DNA from: Mycobacterium persicum
GTDB lineage: Bacteria > Actinomycetota > Actinomycetes > Mycobacteriales > Mycobacteriaceae
Direction of reading: 5' to 3'
DNA length: 43,408 bases
NCBI RefSeq assembly: GCF_002086675.1
Contig: NZ_MVIF01000043.1
Location: forward strand, 1-43,408
Of this stretch, positions 32,542 to 42,874 are shown one piece after another. A program made the translations under genes and the position numbers. The first letter of the stretch is position 1; every line of letters starts with the position of its first letter. The notes below the pieces were generated by a model. The model had not been told where the DNA came from, searched no databases, and saw only the letters and a list, made by a program, of their open reading frames with translations.

Positions 32542-34026
32542 GTGGCAAAGCTGGCCAGGGCTACTGATGTCGTGCTGGTGGGCGCGGGCATCATGAGCGC
32601 GACGCTGGGGGCGTTGCTCAAACGACTGGAACCCGATTGGTCGATCACCGTGATCGAACGGCTCGACGCCGTTGGTGCCGAGAGCAGCAGTCCGTGGAAC
32701 AATGCCGGCACCGGCCATGCGGGACTGTGCGAAATGAACTACACCCCGGTCGGTCCTGGCGGCGCCATCGACGTCAGCAAAGCGGTCCTGATCAACGAGC
32801 AATTCCAGGTCACCCGACAGTTCTGGGCCTACGCCGCGGATAACGGCGTGTTGACCGACGTACGCGGCTTTCTCAATCCCGTCCCGCACGTGAGTTTCGT
32901 GCATGGCGCCGACGGCGTGGATTACCTGCGGCGCCGCCACGATGCGCTTGCCGGTAACCCGTTATTCTCCGGCGCCGAACTGATCGAGGACCCAGACGAG
33001 TTCGCCGGCCGGCTGCCCTTCATGGCCGCACAACGTGACTTCTCCGAGCCGGTCGCGCTCAACTGGGCTCGGGACGGCACTGACGTCGACTTTGGTGCAC
33101 TGTCTCGCCAGCTCATCGCCTATTGCGTACGCAACGGCACCGCCGCGCTGTTCGGCCACGAGGTCCGTGACCTTCACCGCCAGCACGACGGCAGCTGGAC
33201 ATTGACAGTCAGCAACCGCCGTAGCGGCCAAAAGCACTTGTTGAACGCCAGATTCGTCTTCGTCGGGGCCGGCGGGGACGCGCTGTTGTTGTTACAGAGG
33301 TCGGGCATCACGGAGATCAAGGGCTTCGCTGGTTTTCCCATCGGAGGCCGCTTCCTGCGCAGCGACAATCCAGCGCTCACCGCCGCGCACCGGGCCAAAG
33401 TCTATGGGTTTCCGTCGCCGGGCGCGCCGCCTCTGGGAGCGCTGCACCTCGACCTGAGGTTCGTCAACGGTACGCCCTGGCTGGTGTTCGGGCCGTACCC
33501 GGGCTGGTCGCCAAAGTTCTTGAAACACGGCCGCTTCAGCGATCTACTCCGGTCGATCCGGCGCGACAATCTGCTGTCGCTGCTCGGCGTCGGCGTGACC
33601 GAACTGACCTTGCTGAACTATCTGCTCGGTCAGCTGCTGCTCTCGGCACCGGACCGCATCGACGCGCTACGTGAATTCGCCCCCAGCGCAGCGGATTCCG
33701 AATGGGAGCTGACGGTAGCCGGTCAGCGGGTGCAGGTGATCCGGCGCGACAAGCGCAAAGGTGGGGTGGTCGAGTTCAACACCACACTGGTCTGCGCCGC
33801 CGACGGGAGCATCGCCGGGCTGCTGGGAGGTTCGCCGGGTGCCTCGACGGCAGTGCCCATCATGTTCGAGGTTCTGCAGCGCTGCTTTGGCCACCGGTAT
33901 CAATCGTGGCTGCCCACCCTCAAAGAGATGGTGCCGTCACTGGGAGCCAAGCTCTCCCAAGAGCCCGCGCTGTATGACGAAGTGTGGTCCTGGACCACCA
34001 AGGCGCTGCAGCTGGACGCCGCATGA
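32542..34026 (+). CDS. mqo: Malate:quinone oxidoreductase Mqo
   Basis: 494 residues from GTG 32542 ([10 protein letters not shown]); the frame is open further upstream, but the M. tuberculosis protein (Rv2852c, 493 residues) starts at the same place. FAD-binding [14 protein letters not shown] opens the protein, then [20 protein letters not shown] and the C-terminal [12 protein letters not shown]. It oxidises malate to oxaloacetate and feeds electrons to menaquinone, independent of NAD. It is also a route to quinone, parallel to that of the hydrogenase. Confidence 0.97.
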   Translation: MAKLARATDVVLVGAGIMSATLGALLKRLEPDWSITVIERLDAVGAESSSPWNNAGTGHAGLCEMNYTPVGPGGAIDVSKAVLINEQFQVTRQFWAYAADNGVLTDVRGFLNPVPHVSFVHGADGVDYLRRRHDALAGNPLFSGAELIEDPDEFAGRLPFMAAQRDFSEPVALNWARDGTDVDFGALSRQLIAYCVRNGTAALFGHEVRDLHRQHDGSWTLTVSNRRSGQKHLLNARFVFVGAGGDALLLLQRSGITEIKGFAGFPIGGRFLRSDNPALTAAHRAKVYGFPSPGAPPLGALHLDLRFVNGTPWLVFGPYPGWSPKFLKHGRFSDLLRSIRRDNLLSLLGVGVTELTLLNYLLGQLLLSAPDRIDALREFAPSAADSEWELTVAGQRVQVIRRDKRKGGVVEFNTTLVCAADGSIAGLLGGSPGASTAVPIMFEVLQRCFGHRYQSWLPTLKEMVPSLGAKLSQEPALYDEVWSWTTKALQLDAA

Positions 34027-34054
34027 TCCACGCCGGCGGGGTAGGGCAACGCTT

Positions 34055-34525
34055 ATGAGCGAGGCGCTGCGCCGAGCCTGGGCCAAAGACCTTGATGCAC
34101 GAACCCTTTACGAGCTGCTCAAGCTGCGGGTGGAGGTTTTCGTGGTCGAGCAGGCCTGTCCATATCCCGAGCTGGACGGCCGCGATCTGCTCGCCGAGAC
34201 CCGGCACTTCTGGCTGGAAATCCCTGACGGCGAGGTGATCTGCACCTTACGGCTGATGGAGGAGCACGCCGGAGGCGAGAAGACGTTCCGGATCGGCCGG
34301 CTATGTACCAGACGTGACGCGCGCGGTCAGGGGCATACCACCCGGCTGCTGCGTGCCGCTTTGGCCGAGGTTGGTGACTACCCGTGTCGGATCGACGCCC
34401 AGGTCTATCTGGCAGATATGTACGCGCAGCACGGATTTGTCCGCGACGGTGATGATTTCATCGACGACGGTATCCCGCATGTGCCGATGCTGCGGCCCGC
34501 ATCCGGTCCGGCGGCGCACTCGTGA
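34055..34525 (+). CDS. GNAT acetyltransferase, ElaA-like (Rv2851c-like)
   Basis: 156 residues, ATG 34055. GNAT fold: [21 protein letters not shown] at the N-terminus as in ElaA, acetyl-CoA loop of the RxxGQG type ([13 protein letters not shown]), and [14 protein letters not shown] near the end. The acceptor is not known. The stop overlaps the GTG of the Mg-chelatase gene (GTGA), and the two are also adjacent in M. tuberculosis. Confidence 0.92.
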   Translation: MSEALRRAWAKDLDARTLYELLKLRVEVFVVEQACPYPELDGRDLLAETRHFWLEIPDGEVICTLRLMEEHAGGEKTFRIGRLCTRRDARGQGHTTRLLRAALAEVGDYPCRIDAQVYLADMYAQHGFVRDGDDFIDDGIPHVPMLRPASGPAAHS

Positions 34526-36369
34526 AGCCGTATCCGTTCAGCGCGATCGTCGGACATGACCACATGCGTCGTGCGTTGCTGTTGTGCGCCGTTCGCCCGG
34601 AGATCGGCGGGGTTCTTATCCGTGGGGAGAAGGGCACCGCGAAATCGACGGCCGTGCGCGGGCTTGCGGCGCTGCTTTCGGCGGCGACCGGGGGCGCCGG
34701 CGCCGGGCTCGTCGAGATGCCGTTGGGCGCCACCGAGGACCGCGTGGTGGGTTCACTGGACTTGCAGCGGGTCCTGCGTGACGGTGAGCACGCGTTTTCA
34801 CCGGGCCTGCTGGCCCGTGCCCATGGCGGCGTGCTCTACGTCGACGAGGTCAATCTGCTGCATGACCATTTGGTCGACATTTTGCTCGACGCCGCCGCGA
34901 TGGGACGGGTACATGTCGAACGCGACGGCATATCGCATTCGCATGAGTCCCGCTTCGTCCTGATCGGCACCATGAACCCCGAAGAGGGCGAACTTCGTCC
35001 GCAGCTGCTGGACCGGTTCGGTCTCACCGTTGACGTGCAGGCGTCGCGAGACGTCGACGTGCGCGTGGAGGTGATCCGGCAGCGGATGGCATACGAGGCC
35101 GATCCCGACGCGTTCGCCGAACGCTACGTCGAAGCCGACGCCGAACTAGCCCGCCAGATCGCTGCGGCGCGCGCTCTCGTCGACAAGGTTATGTTGCCGG
35201 ACAACGAGTTACGGCGCATCGCGGCATTGTGTGCTGCCTTCGACGTCGACGGCATGCGCGCCGATCTGGTGGTGGCTCGCACGGCAGTCGCGCACGCGGC
35301 CTGGCGCGGTGCAGGCACTGTCGCGGAACAGGACATCCGGGTGGCCGCCGAACTGGCATTGCCGCATCGACGCCGTCGAGACCCCTTCGACGATCACGGT
35401 CTCGACCGCGACCAGCTCGATGAGGCGCTGGCGCTGGGGGCGCCACCCGCGAGCGGGGAAGCCGGTGTCGATCCCGAACCCGAGCCTGACCCGCCCGGTG
35501 GTGGTCAGTCCACCAACAACTCCGCGTCCCAACCGAATTCGAACGCAGCGCCAAAGCCGCCAAAGCCCAGCGCACCACCGTCGAAAATTTTCCGTACTCG
35601 CGCGCTGACTGTTCCGGGTGTCGGCGAGGGCGCACCCGGACGACGATCGCGGGCCCGCAACGCATCTGGCAGTGTGGTCGCAGCCGCCGATGGCAGCCAC
35701 GCCGGCGGCCATGGATTGCATCTGTTTGCCACCGTGTTGTCGGCCGCAGAGCATGCGTCGAGCGCGGGGCCATTGCGGCTGCAGCCGGACGACGTGCGCC
35801 GCGCGGTCCGCGAGGGACGCGAGGGCAACCTGGTGATCTTCGTCGTCGACGCTTCGGGATCGATGGCCGCCCGCGATCGCATGGCCGCGGTCAGCGGCGC
35901 CACCATGTCGCTGCTGCGCGACGCCTATCAGCGGCGTGACAAGGTCGCCGTGATCACGTTTCGCCAGCACGCGGCCGGGTTGTTGCTGCCGCCAACGTCG
36001 TCGGCGCACATCGCCGGCCGGCGGCTGGCCCGGTTCGACACCGGCGGCAAAACCCCGCTCGCGGAAGGTCTGTTGGCCGCGCGCGAGCTCGTCGTCCGGG
36101 AGAAGGCCCGTGACCTCGCTCGCCGCGCCCTGGTGGTGGTGCTCACCGACGGACGGGCTACATCCGGGCTGGACCCGTTGGGCCGCAGTCGAATTGCCGC
36201 GGCTCGACTGGCCGCTGAGGGCGTGGCCGCCGTGGTCGTCGACTGTGAAACATCCTACGTACGGCTCGGATTGGCCGGGCAGCTGGCCCGTCAGCTGGGA
36301 GCGCCGGCGATTCGGCTCGAGCAGCTGCACGCCGAAAACTTGACGCGGGCCGTCCGTAACGTGGCTTGA
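34522..36369 (+). CDS. Magnesium/cobalt-chelatase-like protein, AAA+ plus VWA domains (Rv2850c-like)
   Basis: 615 residues from GTG 34522. The N-terminal AAA+ (ChlI-like) domain has Walker [10 protein letters not shown] (35-43) and Walker [12 protein letters not shown] Pro/Ser/Ala-rich linker (about 310-390) follows. The C-terminal von Willebrand A domain has MIDAS motif DASGSM (443-448) and TDGRATSG. It resembles a fusion of BchI and BchD, ATPase parts of Mg-chelatase. Mycobacteria make no chlorophyll, so with cobO, cobB and cysG beside it the likely role is metal (cobalt) insertion for B12, maybe with CobN. That is inference. Confidence 0.93.
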   Translation: MKPYPFSAIVGHDHMRRALLLCAVRPEIGGVLIRGEKGTAKSTAVRGLAALLSAATGGAGAGLVEMPLGATEDRVVGSLDLQRVLRDGEHAFSPGLLARAHGGVLYVDEVNLLHDHLVDILLDAAAMGRVHVERDGISHSHESRFVLIGTMNPEEGELRPQLLDRFGLTVDVQASRDVDVRVEVIRQRMAYEADPDAFAERYVEADAELARQIAAARALVDKVMLPDNELRRIAALCAAFDVDGMRADLVVARTAVAHAAWRGAGTVAEQDIRVAAELALPHRRRRDPFDDHGLDRDQLDEALALGAPPASGEAGVDPEPEPDPPGGGQSTNNSASQPNSNAAPKPPKPSAPPSKIFRTRALTVPGVGEGAPGRRSRARNASGSVVAAADGSHAGGHGLHLFATVLSAAEHASSAGPLRLQPDDVRRAVREGREGNLVIFVVDASGSMAARDRMAAVSGATMSLLRDAYQRRDKVAVITFRQHAAGLLLPPTSSAHIAGRRLARFDTGGKTPLAEGLLAARELVVREKARDLARRALVVVLTDGRATSGLDPLGRSRIAAARLAAEGVAAVVVDCETSYVRLGLAGQLARQLGAPAIRLEQLHAENLTRAVRNVA

Positions 36370-36402
36370 AGCCGGGACTTGAGGCTGGAAAGGTAACCGC
36401 TT

Positions 36403-37026
36403 ATGCCGCAGGGAAATCCGACTTTTGTCCCCGATGACGGTCTGACCACCAGGGCCCGGCGCAATCTGCCGGTGCTGGCGGTACATACCGGTGACGGCAA
36501 GGGAAAATCAACGGCAGCCTTCGGAATGGCGCTGCGCGCGTGGAACGTCGGGCTCGACGTCGCGGTATTCCAGTTCGTCAAGAGCGCCAAATGGAAAGTG
36601 CGCGAAGAAGCGGCGTTCCATCAGCTCGGTCGGCTCCACGACGAACAAGGGATCGGCGGAGCCGTCGAATGGCACAAGATGGGAGCGGGCTGGTCGTGGA
36701 CGCGCAAATCGCGCATGGCCGGCAGCGACGTTGATCACGCCGCCGCGGCGGCGGACGGTTGGGCCGAAATCGCACGCCGGCTCGCGGAGCAACGCCACAA
36801 CTTCTATGTGCTGGATGAGTTCACCTACCCGTTGAAGTGGGGTTGGCTTGACGTCGTCGATGTGGTGGAGGTGTTGCTGGCACGGCCCGGCCACCAACAT
36901 GTCGTGATCACCGGTCGCGACGCACCACCTCGATTGATCGAGGCGGCCGATTTGGTGACCGAGATGACAAAGGTCAAACACCCGATGGATGTTGGCCGTA
37001 AGGGTCAGCAGGGCATCGAGTGGTGA
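36403..37026 (+). CDS. cobO: Cob(I)alamin adenosyltransferase CobO
   Basis: 207 residues, ATG 36403 with AAAGG upstream. P-loop GDGKGKSTAAF (30-40) at the start of a RecA-like domain, and the later ATP/corrinoid segment FYVLDEFTYPLKWGW, VVITGRDAP and TKVKHPMDVGRKGQQGIEW are typical of CobA/CobO. It adenosylates the corrin ring. Arranged in an operon with the chelatase gene before and cobB after (four-base gap). Confidence 0.97.
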   Translation: MPQGNPTFVPDDGLTTRARRNLPVLAVHTGDGKGKSTAAFGMALRAWNVGLDVAVFQFVKSAKWKVREEAAFHQLGRLHDEQGIGGAVEWHKMGAGWSWTRKSRMAGSDVDHAAAAADGWAEIARRLAEQRHNFYVLDEFTYPLKWGWLDVVDVVEVLLARPGHQHVVITGRDAPPRLIEAADLVTEMTKVKHPMDVGRKGQQGIEW

Positions 37027-37030
37027 AACC

Positions 37031-38404
37031 GTGACCCCGACACCGGCCCTGGTGATCGCCGCACCCGCCTCGGGCAGCGGAAAGACTACCATCGCAACGG
37101 GTTTGATGGGGGCCCTACGCCAAGGCGGTCACCGGGTCGCGCCCTTCAAGGTCGGTCCCGACTTCATCGATCCCGGTTACCACACCCTCGCCTCAGGGCG
37201 GGTCGGCCGCAACCTGGACCCGGTATTGGTGGGGGAGCAGCTCATCGGCCCGCTCTACGCGCACGGCACCGTCGGCGCCGACATCGCGGTGGTCGAAGGT
37301 GTGATGGGCCTGTTCGACGGGCGCACCGGTGAAGCGGTGAGCGGCCCGGCGGCGGGCTCCACCGCACACGTCGCAGGCTTGCTGGCGGCGCCGGTGGTCC
37401 TGGTGGTCGACGCGCGCGGCCAGAGCCACAGCATTGCCGCGCTGGTGCACGGCTTCACCACCTTCGACTCAGCGACCCGGATTGCCGGCGTCATCCTCAA
37501 CCGGGTCGGGACGGCCAGGCATGAGCGTGTGCTGCGACAGGCGTGCGAGCAGGCCGGTGTCCCCGTGCTGGGCGCCATCCCCCGCATCGCTGAATTGGAG
37601 CTTCCGACAAGGTATCTGGGTCTCGTGACCGCCGTTGAGTATGGTCGCCAGGCCCGGCTGGCAGTCGAGGCGATGACGGCATTGGTCGCTCGGCACATCG
37701 ATCTGAGCGCAATGGTCGCGGCCGCCGCAAGCCGCGTCGTCGCACCGCCGTGGGACCCGGTGTCGGCCGTCGGCGGGCCAGTGGATGGGCGCCCGACCGT
37801 TGCGATGGCGGCGGGCAAGGCCTTCAGCTTCGCCTACGCCGAACATGCCGAGCTGTTGCGGGCCGTCGGGGCCGATGTCGTCGAGTTCGACCCGCTCAAT
37901 CAGGCACTGCCGGAAGGAACGAACGCCGTGCTGCTGCCGGGTGGATTCCCGGAGCAATTCGCGGCAGAGCTCTCCGCCAACGAGCTGGTCCGCGGCCAGC
38001 TCCAACACCTGGCGGCCGCGGGCGCCCCGGTACACGCCGAATGCGCCGGACTGATTTATCTGGTATCCGAACTGGATGGATACCCGATGTGCGGCGTGCT
38101 GGCCGGTTCGGCACGCTTTACCCAGCGCCTCACCCTGGGATACCGCGACGCCGTCGCGGTCGCCGATTCGCCGCTGTACTCGGTAGGCCGGCGGGTAGCC
38201 GGACACGAATTCCACCGCACCACCGTCACGTTCGCCGACAGCTACCAGCCGGCGTGGGTCTATCGGGGCTCCGGGCTTGACGATCACCCCGTGCGAGACG
38301 GCGTCGTGCATGGCGGTGTGCACGCGTCCTACCTGCACACGCATCCGGCTGCGACGCCGGAAGCAGTAGCGCGCTTCGTCGCACATGCCGCCGCCCGATC
38401 GTAG
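37031..38404 (+). CDS. cobB: Cobyrinic acid a,c-diamide synthase CobB
   Basis: 457 residues from GTG 37031 (M-T-P-T-P-A-L-V-I-A-A-P-A-S-G-S-G-K-T-T), the usual length. N-terminal ATP-binding loop APASGSGKTT, and FKVGPDFIDPGYH, then a class I glutamine amidotransferase domain with Cys338 in HAECAGLIYL and the C-terminal GVHASYLHTH. It amidates the a and c carboxylates of cobyrinic acid. A start upstream in the cobO gene is less likely. The gene is followed by a tandem repeat, not directly by cysG. Confidence 0.97.
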   Translation: MTPTPALVIAAPASGSGKTTIATGLMGALRQGGHRVAPFKVGPDFIDPGYHTLASGRVGRNLDPVLVGEQLIGPLYAHGTVGADIAVVEGVMGLFDGRTGEAVSGPAAGSTAHVAGLLAAPVVLVVDARGQSHSIAALVHGFTTFDSATRIAGVILNRVGTARHERVLRQACEQAGVPVLGAIPRIAELELPTRYLGLVTAVEYGRQARLAVEAMTALVARHIDLSAMVAAAASRVVAPPWDPVSAVGGPVDGRPTVAMAAGKAFSFAYAEHAELLRAVGADVVEFDPLNQALPEGTNAVLLPGGFPEQFAAELSANELVRGQLQHLAAAGAPVHAECAGLIYLVSELDGYPMCGVLAGSARFTQRLTLGYRDAVAVADSPLYSVGRRVAGHEFHRTTVTFADSYQPAWVYRGSGLDDHPVRDGVVHGGVHASYLHTHPAATPEAVARFVAHAAARS

Positions 38405-38415
38405 ACGCCCGGCAA

Positions 38416-38512
38416 GATCCGCTGTGCCCGGCTCCGCCGGGCTGGCGATCACCACGGTGTTCGACGGGTGGTGATCCGCTGTGCCCGGCTCCGCCGGGCT
38501 GGCGATCACCAC
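38416..38512. repeat. Two-unit VNTR-like direct repeat between cobB and cysG
   Basis: A 40-base segment (38416-38455) recurs exactly at 38473-38512, so the period is 57 bases. Each copy contains the hairpin GCCCGGCTCCGCCGGGC (7-base arms) flanked by GATCC... and ...GATCACCAC. It ends 12 bases before the cysG start. M. tuberculosis has variable-number repeats of 53-57 bases of such sequence in intergenic sites. The hairpins could reduce read-through from cobB into cysG. Confidence 0.85.
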
Positions 38513-38524
38513 TAAGCTTGGCGG

Positions 38525-39730
38525 GTGACCGAGAGCCCTTACCTCGTCGGATTGCGACTGGCCGGCAAGAAGGTGGTCGTGGTCGGCGGGGGCAGTGTCG
38601 CCCAACGCCGTCTACCCCTTCTCATCGCGAGCGGCGCGGACGTGCACGTGATTTCCCGTAGCTTCACCCGCGCCGTCGAGGCGATGGAAGGCATCACGTT
38701 GGCGCTGCGCGAATACCGCGACGGCGACCTCGAAGAGGCCTGGTACGCGATAGCGGCCACCGACGACCCGGAGGTGAATGCGAGCGTCGTCGCCGAGGCC
38801 GATCGTCGGCAGATCTTCTGCGTCCGTGCCGACATCGCCGTCGAAGGAAGTGCAGTCACCCCGGCGACATTCAGCTATGCGGGCCTGTCGGTGGGCGTGC
38901 TGGCCGGCGGCGAACACCGCCGTTCGGCTGCTATCCGGTCTGCGATCCGCGAGGCGTTGCAACGCGGCGTCATCACCGTGGAAAGCCCCGTCAGCTCCGA
39001 CGTCGTCCGCGGCGGGGTAGCGCTGGTCGGTGGCGGACCCGGCGACCCCGAATTGATCACCGTCCGGGGTCGTCGGCTGCTTGCCCAGGCAGATGTCGTG
39101 ATCGCCGACCGCCTGGCGCCACCGGAGCTGCTCGCCGAGCTTCCCCCGCATGTGGAAGTCATCGACGCCGCCAAGATCCCCTACGGCCGGGCCATGGCCC
39201 AAGACGCAATCCACGCCACCATGATCGAACGGGCCAAGTCGGGCAGCTTTGTCGTCCGCCTCAAGGGCGGCGACCCGTTCGTGTTCGCCCGGGGCTATGA
39301 GGAAGTACTGGCATGCGCCGATGCCGGCATTCCGGTGACTGTGGTACCAGGTGTGACGAGCGCCATAGCAGTGCCTGCTTCCGCGGGTGTTCCGGTCACG
39401 CATCGGGCCACAAACCACGAGTTTGTCGTGGTCAGCGGCCATCTCCCGCCCGGTCACCCCGAATCGTTAGTGAATTGGAATGCTTTGGCAGCATTGTCCG
39501 GCACCATTGTTTTGCTGATGGCGGTGGAACGCATCGAGCTTTTCGTCGACGCGCTATTGAAAGGCGGCCGACCTGCGGAAACGCCGGTGCTGGTGGTTCA
39601 GCACGGAACGACGCCGGCTCAGCACACGTTGCGGGCGACCCTCGCCGACACGCCGGAAATGGTCCGCGCGGAGGGGATCCGACCTCCCGCGATCGTCGTC
39701 ATCGGGGCTGTAGCAGCGTTCGGGGTTTAA
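38525..39730 (+). CDS. cysG: Siroheme synthase-type fusion CysG (precorrin-2 dehydrogenase and uroporphyrinogen methylase)
   Basis: 401 residues from GTG 38525. N-terminal NAD domain (VVVVGGGSVAQRR, 17-30; precorrin-2 dehydrogenase/ferrochelatase-type), then from about residue 165 the SAM-dependent uroporphyrinogen-III methyltransferase: ALVGGGPGDPELITVRG, LKGGDPFVFARGYEE, VPGVTSAIAVPA. It makes precorrin-2 and sirohydrochlorin, for B12 and siroheme. Same place and length as Rv2847c. The repeat immediately upstream leaves only 12 bases, so its ribosome site (GCTTGGCGG) is unremarkable. Confidence 0.96.
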   Translation: MTESPYLVGLRLAGKKVVVVGGGSVAQRRLPLLIASGADVHVISRSFTRAVEAMEGITLALREYRDGDLEEAWYAIAATDDPEVNASVVAEADRRQIFCVRADIAVEGSAVTPATFSYAGLSVGVLAGGEHRRSAAIRSAIREALQRGVITVESPVSSDVVRGGVALVGGGPGDPELITVRGRRLLAQADVVIADRLAPPELLAELPPHVEVIDAAKIPYGRAMAQDAIHATMIERAKSGSFVVRLKGGDPFVFARGYEEVLACADAGIPVTVVPGVTSAIAVPASAGVPVTHRATNHEFVVVSGHLPPGHPESLVNWNALAALSGTIVLLMAVERIELFVDALLKGGRPAETPVLVVQHGTTPAQHTLRATLADTPEMVRAEGIRPPAIVVIGAVAAFGV

Positions 39731-39763
39731 ACAATTCTTAAGATTACTGTAAGGTAACCCGTT

Positions 39764-41356
39764 ATGACGGCTCTCAACGACACAGAGCGGGCTGCCCACA
39801 ATTGGACGTCCGGACGGCAGGAGCGTCCGGCGTCGGCTCGCCCGGCGCGCTCGGCGGAGACCGCCTCGCAGCGCATCACCAGGTATTACCCAACCTGGCT
39901 GCCCTCCCGTCGCTTCATTGCCGCTGTCATCGCCATCGGCGGGATGCAGCTCTTGGCGACCATGGACAGCACCGTCGCCATCGTCGCGCTTCCTAAGATC
40001 CAGAACGAACTCAGCCTGTCCGACGCCGGCCGTAGCTGGGTGATCACCGCTTACGTGCTGACCTTCGGCGGGTTGATGCTGCTCGGCGGGCGCCTCGGCG
40101 ACACCATCGGGCGCAAGCGGACCTTCATCGTCGGCGTCGCGCTGTTCACCATCTCCTCGGTGCTGTGCGCGGTCGCCTGGGACGAGGCCACGATGGTCAT
40201 CGCTCGACTGTCTCAGGGCGTGGGGTCGGCCATCGCCTCACCGACCGGTCTGGCGCTGGTGGCGACCACGTTCCCGAAGGGACCGGCGCGTAACGCCGCC
40301 ACGGCGGTGTTCGCGGCGATGACGGCGATCGGTTCGGTGATGGGCCTGGTGGTCGGCGGAGCGCTGACCGAGGTTTCGTGGCGGCTGGCGTTTCTGGTGA
40401 ATGTGCCGATCGGCCTGGTGATGATCTACCTGGCCCGCACCGCACTGCGGGAAACCAACCGTGAGCGGATGAAGCTCGACGCGGCCGGCGCGATGCTGGC
40501 GACGCTGGCATGCACCGCTGCGGTCTTCGCCTTCTCGATGGGGCCGGAGAAGGGCTGGATCTCGGTGACCACCATCGGTTCGGGCGCGGTGGCTCTGGCT
40601 GCCGCACTCGCGTTCATCGTGGTGGAACGCACCGCCGAGAACCCCGTCGTGCCGTTTCACCTGTTCCGCGACCGCAACCGGTTGGTCACCTTCATCGCGA
40701 TCTTCCTGGCCGGCGGAGTCATGTTCACGCTGACGGTGTGCATTGGCCTGTACGTGCAGGACATCCTGGGCTACAGCGCGCTGCGCGCCGGGGTCGGCTT
40801 CATCCCGTTCGTCATCGCGATGGGTATCGGCCTGGGCATTTCCTCGCAATTGGTGTCGCGGTTTTCGCCCCGGGTGCTGACGATCGCCGGGGGATACCTG
40901 CTAGTTCTGGCCATGCTGTACGGCTGGTTGTTCATGCACCGTGGCGTGGCGTACTTCCCCAACCTGGTAGTGCCCATCGTCGTGGGTGGGGTCGGCATCG
41001 GCATGGCGGTCGTCCCGCTGACCCTGTCGGCGATCGCCGGCGTGGGTTTCGACCAGATCGGCCCGGTATCGGCGATGACTCTGATGCTGCAGAGCTTGGG
41101 CGGGCCGCTGGTGCTGGCCGTCGTCCAGGCCGTGATCACGTCGCGCACGCTGTACCTGGGCGGTACCACCGGCCCGGTGAAGTTCATGAACGACGCGCAG
41201 CTGGCTGCGCTCGACCATGGCTACACCTATGGCCTGCTGTGGATCGCCGGAGCGGCCGTCATCGTCGGCGGGGCTGCGGTGTTGATCGGCTACACCCCGG
41301 CGCAGGTCGCCCACGCTCAAGAGGTCAAGGAAGCCATCGACGCCGGAGAGCTCTGA
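39764..41356 (+). CDS. efpA: EfpA major facilitator superfamily transporter
   Basis: 530 residues, ATG 39764 after AAGGTAAC. 14 predicted membrane helices (DHA2-type), with the MFS motif A GGRLGDTIGRKRTF between helices 2 and 3, and MQLLATMDSTVAIVALP in helix 1. Same length and position as Rv2846c, an essential membrane protein linked to lipid handling and drug efflux. An A/T-rich patch, AACAATTCTTAAGATTACTG, upstream (39730-39749) may be the promoter. M. tuberculosis has proS next; here the sterol-desaturase gene converges on it instead. Confidence 0.96.
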   Translation: MTALNDTERAAHNWTSGRQERPASARPARSAETASQRITRYYPTWLPSRRFIAAVIAIGGMQLLATMDSTVAIVALPKIQNELSLSDAGRSWVITAYVLTFGGLMLLGGRLGDTIGRKRTFIVGVALFTISSVLCAVAWDEATMVIARLSQGVGSAIASPTGLALVATTFPKGPARNAATAVFAAMTAIGSVMGLVVGGALTEVSWRLAFLVNVPIGLVMIYLARTALRETNRERMKLDAAGAMLATLACTAAVFAFSMGPEKGWISVTTIGSGAVALAAALAFIVVERTAENPVVPFHLFRDRNRLVTFIAIFLAGGVMFTLTVCIGLYVQDILGYSALRAGVGFIPFVIAMGIGLGISSQLVSRFSPRVLTIAGGYLLVLAMLYGWLFMHRGVAYFPNLVVPIVVGGVGIGMAVVPLTLSAIAGVGFDQIGPVSAMTLMLQSLGGPLVLAVVQAVITSRTLYLGGTTGPVKFMNDAQLAALDHGYTYGLLWIAGAAVIVGGAAVLIGYTPAQVAHAQEVKEAIDAGEL

Positions 41357-41367
41357 CTCTGCCAACG

Positions 41368-42654
41368 TCAGCGCAGCGGCCACACGAGCTGGCGCAGATA
41401 GCCGTCAGGTTGGTCATCGTCGATGCCGTACTCGGCGGGCCAACGGCCCGTTGGTAGGTACAGAGTGCCGAACAGCGCGTCGATGATCGGGAATTCCGCG
41501 GCATAGTTGGTGTTGTAAGCCTGGGGCTGGCGTGCGTGGTGCCAGTGGTGGAACTGTGGGGTGGCAATAAGCCATCGCAGTGGGCCGCACGTCATTCGCA
41601 GGTTGGCGTGGATGAAGATGTCTTGAAACGTCAGCAGGATGACGATCGCGCCGAGGCTGACCCGACCGAACCCGAACGGGTACAGCGGCACCACCGCGGC
41701 CGAACGGATGGCTATCTGGTCGAGGGGGTGCAGGTGACCGGCGGCAAGCCAGTCCATCTCACGGACGCTGTGGTGGACGCGGTGGAATCGCCACAGCACC
41801 GGAACCTCGTGCATGGCGCGATGCCCCGCGTAGCCGCCAACGGCGGTAATCCCCAGGGCCGCAACGATTTGTACCCAACCCGGAGCCGCGGCAACGTTGC
41901 CGCGAAAGGCTGCCGGTACCAGGGCCTGCAGGACGGTGCCGACCACCGCGACCGCGCCGACGAGGCCAACCTTGCGCGCGGCCCCATTGACCAGATAGTG
42001 CACCACATCGGTGCGCCATCCCCGGCGCAGCACGTGGAGCGGGCGAAGTGCGAACAGCCGCTCGAGCGGGATGAAGATAATCGCCAGGATTGCCAGCTTG
42101 ACCGCCATTTCACTGCGCACGCTCAATGCGACCAGCACCAGCGTCGAGGTGACCAGCATCAAAGCAATGCCGCCGGGACTAACTCCGTCTGATCCACGAT
42201 CCTCAGCGGGGGGGACCGACGCGGAATTAGCGGCGCTCGCGACGATGGCCGGGCGGTCGGCCACGGCTACTGGCCATCCAATCCTGGCCAGCCTGCCCCA
42301 CCCAACCAGGACGCCGGCCGACACGATGACAGCGGGCACTCCCAGGATCGGTCGTACGGTGGCGACCGCTATCGCGGTGATCAGAATCGCCGACTGAAGC
42401 GCCATGCCGGTCACCGTCAGCACGCGCGCACCCTGCAGCAGGCGGATCGCGTGCCAGCCAGCCACGGCCGCCGCCGCCACGAGAACTACCGCAAGCACCG
42501 TCGTACCGCGGTCAAGGTGCTCATGCCCGAATTTGGCGACGAAGGCTGCGGCGCCAACGAGCCCGATTAGTTCGGCGGAGTACAGCATTCCCAGTGCCGC
42601 CACCACCGGCCCGTCCCGATACTCGGGCTCAGTCCTGGTCAGCGCCGCGTTCAT
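41368..42654 (-). CDS. Fatty-acid hydroxylase/sterol desaturase superfamily membrane protein
   Basis: 428 residues from ATG 42654 (MNAALTRTEPEYRDG); a TTG three codons earlier is not favoured. The di-iron histidine clusters are present in the second half: HRAMHE, HRVHHS, HLHP and FHHWHH. About eight hydrophobic segments lie before and around them, with a charged/Pro-rich loop (about 145-165) between two membrane halves; the N-terminal half of four helices is an extension compared with a short 280-residue desaturase. Oxygen-dependent hydroxylation of a lipid is likely; the substrate is unknown. Convergent with efpA. Confidence 0.88.
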   Translation of the reverse strand: MNAALTRTEPEYRDGPVVAALGMLYSAELIGLVGAAAFVAKFGHEHLDRGTTVLAVVLVAAAAVAGWHAIRLLQGARVLTVTGMALQSAILITAIAVATVRPILGVPAVIVSAGVLVGWGRLARIGWPVAVADRPAIVASAANSASVPPAEDRGSDGVSPGGIALMLVTSTLVLVALSVRSEMAVKLAILAIIFIPLERLFALRPLHVLRRGWRTDVVHYLVNGAARKVGLVGAVAVVGTVLQALVPAAFRGNVAAAPGWVQIVAALGITAVGGYAGHRAMHEVPVLWRFHRVHHSVREMDWLAAGHLHPLDQIAIRSAAVVPLYPFGFGRVSLGAIVILLTFQDIFIHANLRMTCGPLRWLIATPQFHHWHHARQPQAYNTNYAAEFPIIDALFGTLYLPTGRWPAEYGIDDDQPDGYLRQLVWPLR

Positions 42655-42687
42655 GCGCGACAAAGTATCTCTTGCAGCTGAGGAATA

Positions 42688-42702
42688 ACTGAATCTTTCA
42701 GT
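42688..42702. promoter_or_regulatory. 15-base palindrome upstream of the sterol-desaturase gene
   Basis: ACTGAATCTTTCAGT has perfect 6-base arms around TCT, 34-48 bases upstream of the ATG at 42654, in a locally A/T-rich stretch. It could be an operator for a dimeric repressor. No regulator gene is adjacent. Confidence 0.45.
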
Positions 42703-42874
42703 CAGCGGAACGGCCGTCTCGACCGCGCCGGGGTTTGCCCCGCGGACAAAGTCGGCGATCGGTTCGGGAGGAAACCTTCCAGTGTGATCTGGATCTCAAT
42801 ACAATTGCTGGTCTGACAGTGCGCGTGGCGACGGGTCTGGGCGCCGGATGACCGGGATGCAGAGGTGGCCTGCG

